DNA of 64,000 nt from NCBI GenBank assembly GCA_964017185.1, contig OZ024871.1, positions 65,104,866 through 65,168,865 on the forward strand. Reading direction: 5' to 3'. Both the position numbers and the translations under genes were made by a program. This document shows, piece by piece, positions 22,133-34,633 of the stretch. How positions within the stretch are numbered: position 1 is the first letter of the stretch; each line of letters opens with the position of its first letter. The notes beneath the pieces were generated by a model. It saw nothing but the letters and a program-made list of their open reading frames with translations, did not search any database and was not told the DNA's origin. The DNA comes from Rugalucina vietnamica. Lineage: Eukaryota; Mollusca; Bivalvia; Lucinida; Lucinidae.

Positions 22133-22901
22133 AATTAAGAAAGGATTAAAGAGATAGAAGGAAAACAAAGATTTTACATTAAAACTGATAACATAGAAGT
22201 GCAAGGGTGTGAGCGCTAATTTTTCGGTAAATATATTTCGATAAAGAACTACTGTATTATATAAAAGGGATATTGGAAATGCAATATATCGGTTAAAGAT
22301 CGGAGAACATCTTTAAACGGAGCTTCTGAAAAATAGGATAAATTTGTGTGAAGCGGATAGAAATAGCAAAAAGTGAAGTGACTGAAAAATATAGTGGGGT
22401 ATGGAGTGAAATTTATTTTTTGGATTTACTGGCGTGAAAAATCTTACCCAAGAAAAATATAATTGCGCATTTCTCATTATAGTTTTCATTAATTCTGGAG
22501 TGCGTGGATTGGAATATCTTATTGGTGTCTAACCCAGGTGTGTGCTTACACAGATGTGAAAAAAGTGCGGATACGTAAACGGATATTTCCAAAATAGGAG
22601 TAAAAATGTTTCGTAACGTGTCAAACTTTTGACAATTCGATATTGTGAGATGTCGTGAGAAGTATCTATCAGCATCACATATAAATATCCACGCTTACGT
22701 CGGGTAGTTATAAAATTGATCAGTTTATAAAATATTGAAATTAAAATGTCGTGATACCAGGAATGTCTCATCGTTCGAAGAACATTCCCAACTCTGTTAA
22801 TATTGGTTTCATTGATTTTGTGATGACATGGGAAGAAGACAAAGTATATATTAAGGCTTTAGTTAAAATCTTTTAATCCGTCTCTCACCTGCTTATCTAA
22901 A

Positions 22902-25900
22902 ATGACGCGGGCTCGGACATATCGTATAAAATTTTCGTATAAAAACTTCAACGTTTGTTTAATATTTATTTTACTTATGATGGATTGCCTTCCCCCGGGT
23001 TATGGTGCTCGGACAGCCAAGGCGGGAAAAGCGGAGAAAGAACAAACAGAAGCGATTGAAAGACTGTCGCGAGTGTTTGGAATTGACCATGTCCCGGAGC
23101 ATGAATTTAGTAAAGCACCTCCACAGTTTATGCTGGAACTTTTCAAAGATATCACTGATGTTGGAGGGTTGATAAGGAAGAAAGGGCCATACAATGCCTC
23201 AACGGTTGTTAGCTTCCCAGACAGGGGTGAGTACGTTGGTAATATCAGATAGATGTTTGCCTTAAAGAGCTATCGTCTAACAAAGTACAAATACTCATAA
23301 ATACGTATTGGCATTTGCATACATTAATTTAGTGTAGGTGTTTAATGCTATATAAATTAAGAATTAATTTATTAATCTTAAAATCGCACTCAAATAAAGG
23401 CTCATGGAAATACCCATCATAGTGCTTAGAATTCTACGACGTTCTGTTGTGAAGCAAACAAGTTTAAGTGATTACAATGTTATTTTGGATCGCTGAACAA
23501 CAACTGAACATATATCTATACAGTATACATAAGATGGGAACTTTTATGCATGCACTGATTTTTAAAAACGTGAATCCAACAAGAATATAAGATAACTAAA
23601 TTGCGAAAAGTATTTGCACTGCTTTAAAACGTATCAAAGGGCACTTTATATCCATTTAACCGGCTTTGTTAAAATAAAATCTAGGGCGATTAAACTGAGC
23701 AAGGAACAACAACCAAAGCACACAGCGTTGTAGTGTGTGGTGCAGAGAAAATCTAATTTTTGGAAATCATATTATCCTCCGAATCAAAATAAATCCAAAG
23801 AGCTGTATATAAAGTCGTTTTAAAACTGTTAATTGCGCCGGTGGAATCTGCTATATTGCAATTCTTTGAATGATGCTTAAAATGATTACAAGCTCGAATT
23901 ATTTTAAAGCAGATGCATAAACTTTAGATTACCATGGGCTTATAACTGATTCCATTATCTATTTAACAAAATGTAGCATATTAAAGCATTTGTATAAGTC
24001 ACGTTTGTCTATTTGCTTGTCCGTGTATTGACAGCCCAGATAAAATTCGTAAAATTGCAGTTACTGTCTCTGGCTCCATGTTGCCAGATTTATAGGGTCA
24101 CTGATGAGGCTTGAGTAGCCGAAACCGCGGTATGGCCCATCCCCTTTCTCATTAATGTTATCTCTGCTCTCGAAGGAACTCAGTTTTACTTTTTATTTAT
24201 TTTGTTTAGTTATTTATTTAGTCTGCAAAGTTTGAAAATACGGAATTTTCGCTGCACATTAATATCACTGATTGCATCTCGTTTTGCATAGCGCATTATG
24301 TTGTGCTTTAAAAGAAATATATCTTGTGCTTGATTGCACCTTCTTACGTTTTCGATTTCTGTTTTACAGCTGTCTATATTTCCTTTTGCTTACTTCAAAA
24401 GGTGACCGTGTACAGGTATAAACGGTATCATTTGACATATAATAAGCTTCTCGTTCACTTTCTAAAAAGTAACAATATAAACTTTGATCCTTAACTGTAA
24501 CTTGTTTAAGTCCTAATTTAAGTTTAAATCTATAATTAAACAGTAAAAGTTAAGATACAACAAACGTGAAACGTGCTTCTTCTGCCAGTAAGTCGCCGAT
24601 TCGTATATTCAGCGGTGATCACATGAAATCTGAAAAAAAAGTACAAAATCAACCATTAAGAATACATTAGACAATTATTTAGAAGCTAAGTACACATGCA
24701 TTCACAACACACCAACATGGATCAGACAGTGTGGATTTATTGAAAAATAATACATGCAAGATGCATTACTCTTATATTGTCAAAAGCTTGCTTTTTCTGT
24801 GCTTGAACGTATTGTAAAACGCTTTGTAAAAACCTAATGAAGCAGCGGTTGAAACTATCACTTTTGTCGTTTTTCGCTATCAGATTCACAAGAGATTGCA
24901 TCTTATCTTAGGTGGGTCACGCAAGAAAATCGGATGGCACGAAACGAGTACATGGTGTCAAATGACAATTAAGATTTTCGTTCCTGAGGTTGCAGTTTTA
25001 AATGAACATTGTTGGGACAAAAGTTGGCGGAAGAAATTTTCTGACCATTGCATGCATCTCTTACTAAAGGCCTTGGAACATTTTCGCACTTTTCGAAACC
25101 CACGAAGTCATTAGACTTTTAAGCGGAGAAAGAACAAACCCATGACATTAGACTTTTTAAATCTGATGATAAGAAATTTTAACTCGTCTGTATCTTTGAA
25201 TTAGATACATGATGCAACAGACCAATCCACTCAAATACTATAAGAATATTACATGAGTGTCAGGGATGGATAGACAAATCTCTCCTGAGGGTCACTTTGG
25301 CATCACGAGGCTCGCCGAGTGTTGCCAAACTGTGACCCTTGTGACATATTTGTCTATCTGTACCTTACACGCATCTTGCATGCCTTAATGCGCCGACTCT
25401 TGATTTTCATTCATAACATTTTCGTTGAAAAAAAACAACACTGCAATTGCGTCCGCAATCTTGAAATAGAACATTCCTGACGTCGCCGTGACGTTTACGC
25501 TTAACGACGAAATTTTATGACGTAATTTTCAACCAGTGTTAAAAAGGAACATGTGCACGCAGGGTCAGACAACCAGGGATAGAAAAGAATTTCTACCCCT
25601 GATCAAAACCTTAGATAGACTGCTATTTTCTTGTCAGGTATAAGAATCTATTGTCTCGGTCATTTTACTTCGTTGTCTATCTCATCAACCATACCTCAAA
25701 AGGTTAGCTTCTCTTTCTTCTCGTTCTGTATCGTTTCATGTACTTATATTTAGTGGACCAGTGTTCGTACATGTATCTTGCATGTCTTCTCACTTCGTCG
25801 TGATGCTAGTGTTTGATATCAGACTTTGAATTCCGTACTTGCAAAGGCTAGCTTCTCTTTCTTCTTGTTTTGTATCTTTCCTTGTGATAATATCTGAAGG

Positions 25901-28900
25901 ACCAGTTTTATTTATCTTACATGTCCTCTGTAATACCTCTTCGCCGTAATCCAAGTTCTGTATGTCGGACTTTCAGTTAAGTTCCAAAACCTAACTTCTC
26001 TTTCTACTTAATGGTTGTGGTAACAGCCTGTAAAAATAAAAGCATTTTATGAAGCTAATTTGATTTTAAATGGTGGCCACATTGTTTTCTGATTCAGCCG
26101 GATATTTTATCATCATTCTTTCTTATTCAATATCATCAAACATATGCATGGATATAATTAATTATTTTTCGTAGATTGAATACGTATAACATGTCAATAA
26201 TGTCTTGTGTGTTTCTAAAATAGAGACCTAAAATCTTGTTACCGATAGTCTTGTAAAGTAAAACCTTAGAAACTGTTAACCGAGTCTGTCATTAAAGAAG
26301 CGACACCTTCATATTTAGTTTATTTGGTTCATCATTTTCGTTGTCTTACCTATAACTGATGAAGGAATGTTAGCGAGGTGACGGTAATTATGGTTTATGT
26401 CCATTGTCCAGACGGTTGTCATTAGTCCTCCTGCCTTTCGTGGTGGATCTGTGACCATATGTGTGAGGTTTCAACATTGTCAACCAAGTAACTAATTGAT
26501 ATAGGTAAAATGCCATTGAACCGTATCTCTACCACAGAAATGAAACAATGAAACAGCGCATCGATGGTGCAAAAAGAAACGGCCGCGGACCGGTGTATCG
26601 TATACATGTAGTCTCGCGTCAAAACAGAATGTCATAAACACAAAATTTCGATGTTAAAATAATAAATGTTGGAGTTAAAAGAAAAGATAAACATGAAACA
26701 TTGATTGAAAGACAGTTACCAAAAGTGACCAAGGGCTTAATTGAGAGATCGTATTTCCCGCACGCTCGCTGAAAGTTTGAAAAGTGAACGGCCTAGACGT
26801 GGACAGGGTTTGCCGTTTGGAGTTAAGAAAAATGGTTCTAGATTTACATACAAAAGCAATGAATCTAAGACCTAAGAATTGGTGTTCTTGGGAGGCGTTT
26901 GCCACCTGCGAAATATCAGCGTCGTTTGTAAAGCCAATTATATAACACAGCATCTCGTCAGCTCAACAATCATTTCAAATTTACAAAATTTCATTATCTG
27001 TTTTCTAACAAAAACCACCAAAGGTACAAACTGGGTAGCAAAGAAGATGTCATGGTGGTTTTATTATGGTTCTCTCTCATTTTCGCTGGTAAACTCATTA
27101 GCCACAAAAGGCTTTATGGGGTAACTTTTGTGCGAATGTCATTTACTATTAGTTAAACCAGGTAGGGTATCATTAAATGAAAGGAAGACATAAATTATCA
27201 CCTGCTGTGCTAATAGCCCTTGTGCCCCAATAATCGACTACCAAGTGAAAGGCTGTAATTTGAGCAGCTCGGAAAATAAGAGCATCATGTATCAATTCAA
27301 TGAAATCTCATGTGTAAGCGAATTCAACTCTACATCGTGGATAAAACATCTTCCCAATGTTTACAAAATATTATAAAACACGTGACGGATGTATCAGAAA
27401 CTAACGTTCATATCTTTTCTTTCCTTGTCTCTATTTCTCGATATTTTTCTGTCTGGTAAATTATTTTGCTCCGTTTCAAATAGAATTACAAGATAGATGC
27501 TCCAAACGTACAAGGCAGAACTGCAAAGTCAACATTAGTGTTAAAATTTGGGGAAGTTTGCCAGTTCAAATAGAATTACAAGGCGCGCCAAACGTGCAAG
27601 ACATAACTGAAAAGTCAACACTCATTTGTTAAAACTCGAAGCTTTTGCCAGTTCAAATAGAATTACAAGACGCGCCAACGTGCAAGACAGAGCTGTAAAG
27701 TCAACACTCATTTGTTAAAACTCGAAGCTTTTGCCAGCTCGAATAGAATTACAAGACGCGCCAAACGCACAAGACAAAACCGGAAAGTCAAAATCCAAAT
27801 GTTAAAACTCGAAAACCAGAATCAAAAGGCAAAACTAAAAAATTAAAATTGAAGAGACAAAACTAAAAAGACAAACTGTGACCCGCGTATCAACGAATTT
27901 CTTAAATGCTTTGTGTAGAATATAAGAATCATCTGTGTTAAAATGATATAAAGATGATTTCTTTTTATCATCTCTATACGTTTTCGAAAACACCGAAAAA
28001 AGTGTTTCCAAACTTTACCTTATAGCAGAGTGTGCATGGTTAATTGGCTTAAACTCATCGATACAGTCTTAGTTAACTTTAACCAAAACACATTGAGATC
28101 GAGAAACGATTTTGTTTTTGAAAAATGACTATCACTGAGTCAGTATATTGGTATTGGTTTTCAAAGTGACAGTTTTGTACCTTAACAAATGGACCGGATG
28201 ATGAATGCTCTTTTAGCTAACAGTCTTTTATCCTTCGTTCTTAACTAGAAAGTCCGACAAGATCTTATCTCCCAAAGCTGTCAAAAAGCGATAGTTGAGA
28301 AGGTAGAAAAAATAGAAGAAACTAAAAGGTTCTTTCAACTCATTTTAAGGTGGTAGCGGAGGCATAACCCATGGAGTTAATCATCACGATCACTTAGAGC
28401 ATGACAAAGATAACACAATAGCAGAGTCGCCAAAAGATTTTGATCAACACTCTAGAAAGACTGTGGCTTGTACTTTGTTTTTCGTAATTAAGAACTGATA
28501 CAAGGAGTGGGCGCACTAATTGATTAACATACAGTTCCAGTTACATGTCTCCATGCCGTGATTTCCATTATTTTCACATTACATCTTCTAGAAGTCATGA
28601 CATCTTCTAGAAGTCATGAATGATATTAAGAAATCTAACAAATAAGTAAATGTTATCTTAATTGACACACTACACGGCTGCATTTCGATCAGATGAAACT
28701 ACATCCCGTCAGTATGAAACAAACGTAAACATAAAAACTTCCACAGCGTTGTGCTACATTGCGCATTGAAATTTCAAAATCAGACTGTACGTGTAGTTTA
28801 TTACCATATTATTTCCATGGTCTAAACAGTATTTCATTTATCGAACCCTGTTTGGCATTAGAATTGTTAAGGACTCCCCAAAATATAAATTCATAGACAT

Positions 28901-31900
28901 TATGGTACAACTGTTTGTAAAAGGCATTATGGTACAACTGTTTGTAAAGGGTCACCTACAGTATGATGGTTCATCACATAAAATTGCAAATAGTGATCCA
29001 CCCAATTTCTTCGTCTCTCCTTCGAAGGGCTCTATGTTAACATTTGTCTTGGAAAAGCAGCAGGCATTTTTATGTTGGTCGGTGTCAATTGCAATGGTGA
29101 AAATATATCTTTGTAGTAATAAAAGTGAACGCGGTAGGTAATGATGCAGACATAGGTTGACACGCTCTAAGAAGGTATACTATTGCACCATTATATATAA
29201 TCTTGTCTATTCATCTTTGCAGTACATCCTTTACTAATTTAACACCTGCTTCAAGTGTTACTTAGTTGGCCTTGGCTGACCTAATAATATAAGAACATGC
29301 CTGGTTAAACTTAAGTTTCGTAAGGTTACCTTGCAGAACACCTGGTTATACCTTATAAAGCGAAACAAGAACGCAAATGGGAAAGTTGAGTTTTCGGATA
29401 AGATCCAATCATATATTTATGTTCATGAGTGACTAACCATTCTAACTATTTATTAAACAGCTCCTCTAATCCATTGACAGCGAAAACAGTGCCTGTCATT
29501 CATGATTCTTTCAAAGATATCCAGGGGATTAAACATTATCTACCAAGTATTCAAGATGCGCTGCAATATCATACTAAGATTAACTGGTACCACTAACAAA
29601 AGGGCCACTTTAATAGAAAGAGATTGTTAATATTCGCTATCACCCATTCATGGAGTACTTGAAGGCATAATATAGAAATTGAAAGTGACAATTGAAAAGT
29701 TTGAAATAGTGGCTTATATATCATGACTTAGAATATATAGAAGAGATTTAAAGCACTGTCATTACGTCGACCTTTTGACATCTTATCTCTTATCTCATAA
29801 TACGAGATAAGATCACTTAATTGTTGGCATTTTTAATACTTTCAGGTTCTTTTAGAACCAGCGAAGCAATTTGTATAGTTATTTTGAAATAATTAAACAA
29901 ATGAAGGTATACCACATGAATTCAGAATAAATAATTCTAATACTCACTATATTTTAATAACTTAAACATTATTAATTTTTGCGTTTGCAATATAGATTTG
30001 ATTTAGAAAACAGCTTATTTTCTGTAGAAGCATCCTATTATGATATATAATTTTCAGATTTGTAATGATTGATCCAAAGCTAAATTTATAGCATCTGTAT
30101 CATTAAATATTTACATGTTTATTGCCATCGCCCTAGATGAAAGTATCTTTCTTGATGTTCTTCATTTCCCAATGAAAAACATTAAGTCACGTGATCTTGA
30201 GGCCACGCCTATGGGCGGGGTGACGTCAAAACTCGTCCAGTGACGTTATTTGTTTACTCTTGTTGACGTGACGTTGGTCGCGTATCGCCATGACGTAAGG
30301 CGCGAAAATTTGACGTTTTGGCTGTTCCAAAATTACGTTAAGTCGGATTTAATGTCATATAACATGAAAATGAACGGTGGTATGCGCAATTAAAAATCTG
30401 ATACTTGATTGATAATATAAAATGTAAATATACGTATTGAAATTCAGATTTTAGCTTTCACTGGATGATGAAAAACATTAGCTGTTTTAATGTCTCCGAG
30501 AAGCCCTTCGGGCTTCACAGACATTAAAACAGCCTAATGTTTTTCATCATCCAGTGAAAGCTAAAATCTGAATTTCAATCCTTAAATGAAATTTTAAAAC
30601 CACACCCCACAAAAAGATGTGCGATGTCATAGTTTAATGTGTTAATATATAAATACTGACCTTTCCAGGGCGACAATGCTGTTGTGACCCAAGTCACTGT
30701 TGGGCTTGTTAGTTTCAATGCGGTTTTATATTACTGATAGTTCCAAGGCGATGCTTCTGTTGTGGTTCCATTTGTTTTACGTAGTATGTTTTGGAGTCGA
30801 TTTTTGTACTGTTTGCACCTTATGTACGTTTTCGTATTTTTATTTAAGTTCTGGTAACTGAGTGGCTTATTGGGGAATAGCTGCTCACTTACGATATGTT
30901 TTCTAAGTATAAGTACCTAATTGTCTATTTTTGGAGTGGGAATTTCTTTCTGATTGGGCCTTTTCCTGACCATTGCCTACTTGTACATTTTTACATTATG
31001 TATCAGCATATTATACTTGGTTCGGTTCAGTTAGAGTGTCTGAATGGACTATCTATCTATTCTTAGAATTATAAGTACTCATTGTGTAACTACTCTAAGG
31101 TATTTCATTTGATAAACCTATCTACAGATACCTCTATCAACTCTTCATCGTCGTCTTTGTCTTGTTCTCTTGGCTGCAGTTTTCTCGTGCCCTTGGTAAG
31201 AAATTGTCGAATAAGCTGAAAATAAGAATATTAGGTCATGTCTTCATTCCAGCATGCAGTTGTAACGAAATACAACCTAACAGAATGAGAAAATGATAGT
31301 TTCAGTGGCAAACCGCAACGTGCAAAACCACAGTGACCTCGCGGTGTACCAAGGTAGTGCGGATTACCTCGTAATCACGGCAAAGAATGATTATTTTATT
31401 GATTCCTAATTGATTGGAACTGTATGATTCATGAAATATTACTTTGTCACAGGTTTAATTATCAATAACCATTGATGTTCCATGGCTAATAACATGTTGT
31501 TTATCCGGTGTACTTTGTCCACAGTCAACAATTCTATAATTCCAATGCCTCACCTTCGTTTTCACGCTGATTAAGTGATTCATCTCACTGTTTTATCTCA
31601 TCCCTTTAACATCCTCGTTATTTTTTCTGGCATTCCTATAGTCGGGTCCCTGAAGTCAAGCATATTGGCATACTTTACCAAATGAGTTATGTTTTTTACT
31701 CGTCATGGAGATTATTCAAGGCCACTATGTCCTTCATTGGAACGGCGTCCCAATCCTTGCTGTTTGTTCAATAAAAATTTTGAACAATCTGACAAAACTA
31801 CATACATACATACATACATACATACATACATACATAGGTTTCAGTCGTAAGTATATGAGGTACATTAATTCCATTGCATGTGCTTTTCATTGATGTTCTT

Positions 31901-32926
31901 TCTCTGTTGTTTTTTCTAATAAATGAAGTCTTTCATACAATTTTCTTCTTAAGGTGTATCATATTTAGTGTTTTATATTTGCATTATTTTCAGCTTACAA
32001 TAAAGAGATGCATTTCTGGTACAACGTATCTACTATACATACCAGTGAGTCTTTGTTGGAGGCTGAGTTCCATGTGTTCAGAATGCACCCAAGGCCAAAT
32101 CACACACAATTCTTACAACCTGCAACAAGAAGATCTCATTTAATAGAGGTAAGCACAGATTAAAAAGTTTCCATTAGACTTTCGTAGACATTGGACAAAC
32201 CGGTAATATGTTGATACTATTAAAACAAGTAGGCGTTGTATTCTTATTTGAGTTGTCCCTTGCCTAATTGTCATATTTAGATATTCGAATAGTGTACAGT
32301 CAAATTTATTTTGCATTTGCAAAATCCGCATTAGAAAAAATGGTAATGGTCATATACGGAAGTGACTGTACCATAGACCCTACTAGAGGCATACTCTGTT
32401 GTCTATTCACATTCTTTGCAAATTCAATGCTTATCTTCAAACTATTTTCAGGTAAAAATATACCAGGTGACAAACCCAGACACGATGTACACCCCAGCTG
32501 GCAGAGAACTGATATCACAACAGAGGATTGGTACTCACCTCAGGGGATGGCTCGTGTTTAACGTGACAAAGGCAGTGAAGTCTTGGAAATACGGAGGAGC
32601 GCCAAATTATGGTAAGTTAGTGCTTACACAAGTACAGACAGGAAAAAGGCAATACATGAAATATAATTAAAATATAACAACACTCATGAAGATGAGATGC
32701 TCTTTTATTTGAAACAGAACTAACGTTTTAGACAAAACTTTTGATACTGATAATACTGGTAAATTAATGTTTAACAATAAATTAAGAGTGCGACCTAAAT
32801 TCTTAAAATTGTTGTAGTTGGTCTCAAATGGCACATAGTGTTTGCAGGATGAAAAAATGAAATTCTAAGCTAAATATGAATACAAACGATAACAGTTTAT
32901 TTTTATTCTCACAAATCTGTGTGTAA

Positions 32927-32969
<43 letters not shown>

Positions 32970-34598
32970 ACATTGTTTTTGGCCAACTGCTCATGCTATA
33001 AACACATGAGAGACATGTGTTCGCACTGTCCGCATTATTAAGCAATAATTTTCACCAACTGATATGAGAACTTCCATAATGTTGTAATAGTGCAAAAATT
33101 ATAATCTGGATTCGCTACAGTTACAACCCGCATTTTCTGGAGCAAATAAACTGTAAAACCACTACACCTTTCACATTCAATAGCTGCATTGTACAAATGT
33201 CAACATACCATTTTGTAACGCAATAAGCTTTTCATGTCGGGCACAAAGCGGAGGCTTTACCCCATACTATCGTTGCTGAAAAGAGAACATCTATTAAGAA
33301 GGTACCTGCGCTTTGAAGCACGAACCGAACGTGTCACTTACACCTGTGGTCTGGTTGACACCTTGCTTATTGCATAAAATCTACCAGATAAGTAACATAT
33401 TGGGAGCTGATGAGAAGTATGCATTGATATTGTATTAAAGACCAACTGTTGCCATCCAGTGAAAATTGTTGCACATTGCATGCAAGCTGAAGATAATCAT
33501 GCACAGTTCCTTAGTTTCTTTGAAAGGTATAGTTTTCATTATAGGCTGCATTTTAGAAACATAGATAAATGGCATATGCATAATCCTGCGACATCTGAGC
33601 GGTTTCTATATCACTTGCACAACAATAATCATATACAAGACAGAGTAACTCCGTTAAATCATTAAATGTTGTTTTCGTGGAGGAGAAGTAACTAAGGCTC
33701 GAGAGCATTTTGCAACCACCCACACCTAGTTAAACTCATTATTTGAAATAGTGATTATAATTATTTGGCCATGAAGTATACAAAAGTGAGTTCATATTTG
33801 ACCCTGAGCTTTGTCTTAAGAAAACTTACCATTTTGAGGAACGAGCAAATAACATCAACATTGGCACCTGGTACCATTTCCTATCATTAGACTGGGTCCG
33901 TGACGGCGACAGTAAAAACAGGGCGATCTACGATACTTGAAAGTAAAATACAAACAATTTTTAAAATGGTGACGAAAGTCAGGGCTGCCAATCTGTGGCC
34001 ATGGGAAAATCTATGGACAGTACTCGGTGAACTTTCAAGCCCCATTCTTTCAAATAAATTAACCAACCAATCCAAATTGAATGCGTGAATGCGTGGCATA
34101 TTTTTGCACTATTATCGTTTTCATCGTAAGCAGATATAAACAATATTCAATCTGTATAATTTTCACATTAAAATAAAACAAAATTCAAATATATTTTAAA
34201 GGATTGGGAAGTTTTTGTTCGAAAAACTTTTTATGATAAGTGCAAGTATAGAGAAAGAATATAGACCTAAATCGAAAAGTTAGCTTGCACAGAAAATCAC
34301 TCTGCCATTCGAGAGAATGTCTGAACATTGGTTCTTAAGATGCGAACATGCCTGAAAAAATTCAGTAGCAGATATCCATTCAAAATAAACAACTGCGGCA
34401 TGTTTTGTTTTAAAATGAGGGAATAATTTGCATTCTCACATTTCTCAACGGTAGAAAGTGTTTGCACATACAGTTCGTAGCAGTAGACAACGTCGTGATA
34501 ATGATTTCCAACTATAAATCATGCTTAAACAATCGGTATGTGGTATATACTAATAGTCAAAATAAACACCTTTGTAGTCATGCGTGTAATTCACTCGC

Positions 34599-34633
<35 letters not shown>

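Larger units (their letters stand above)
14296..22901. other. Gene-free interval between dehydrogenase copy 2 and the BMP-type gene
   Basis: No convincing gene was seen on either strand in 8.6 kb. It contains a C-rich patch with a downstream TATATATAAAG (about 14660-14825), a repeat copy at 15333-15447, palindromic MITEs at 15626-15830, 16822-17094 and 21898-22132, TTTA-type microsatellites (16329-16425 and 17936-17983) and a decayed hammerhead element at 18617-18660. Short open frames at 18908-19117 and 19799-20133 show no recognisable domain. Confidence 0.6.
23227..31993. other. Intron 1 of the BMP-type gene: repeat-rich, no further gene seen
   Basis: GT at 23227 and AG at 31993 bound the intron. 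Recognised contents are a hammerhead element at 24095-24138, a foldback at 25254-25376, a ~150-bp tandem repeat at 25697-26008, an ~86-bp minisatellite at 27475-27822, short tandem duplications at 28579-28617 and 28885-28955, a TGACG cluster at 30185-30330, a foldback at 30436-30579, repeat family R at 30640-31030 and an ATAC-type microsatellite at 31801-31836. The remainder is AT-rich without recognised coding sequence. Confidence 0.7.
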
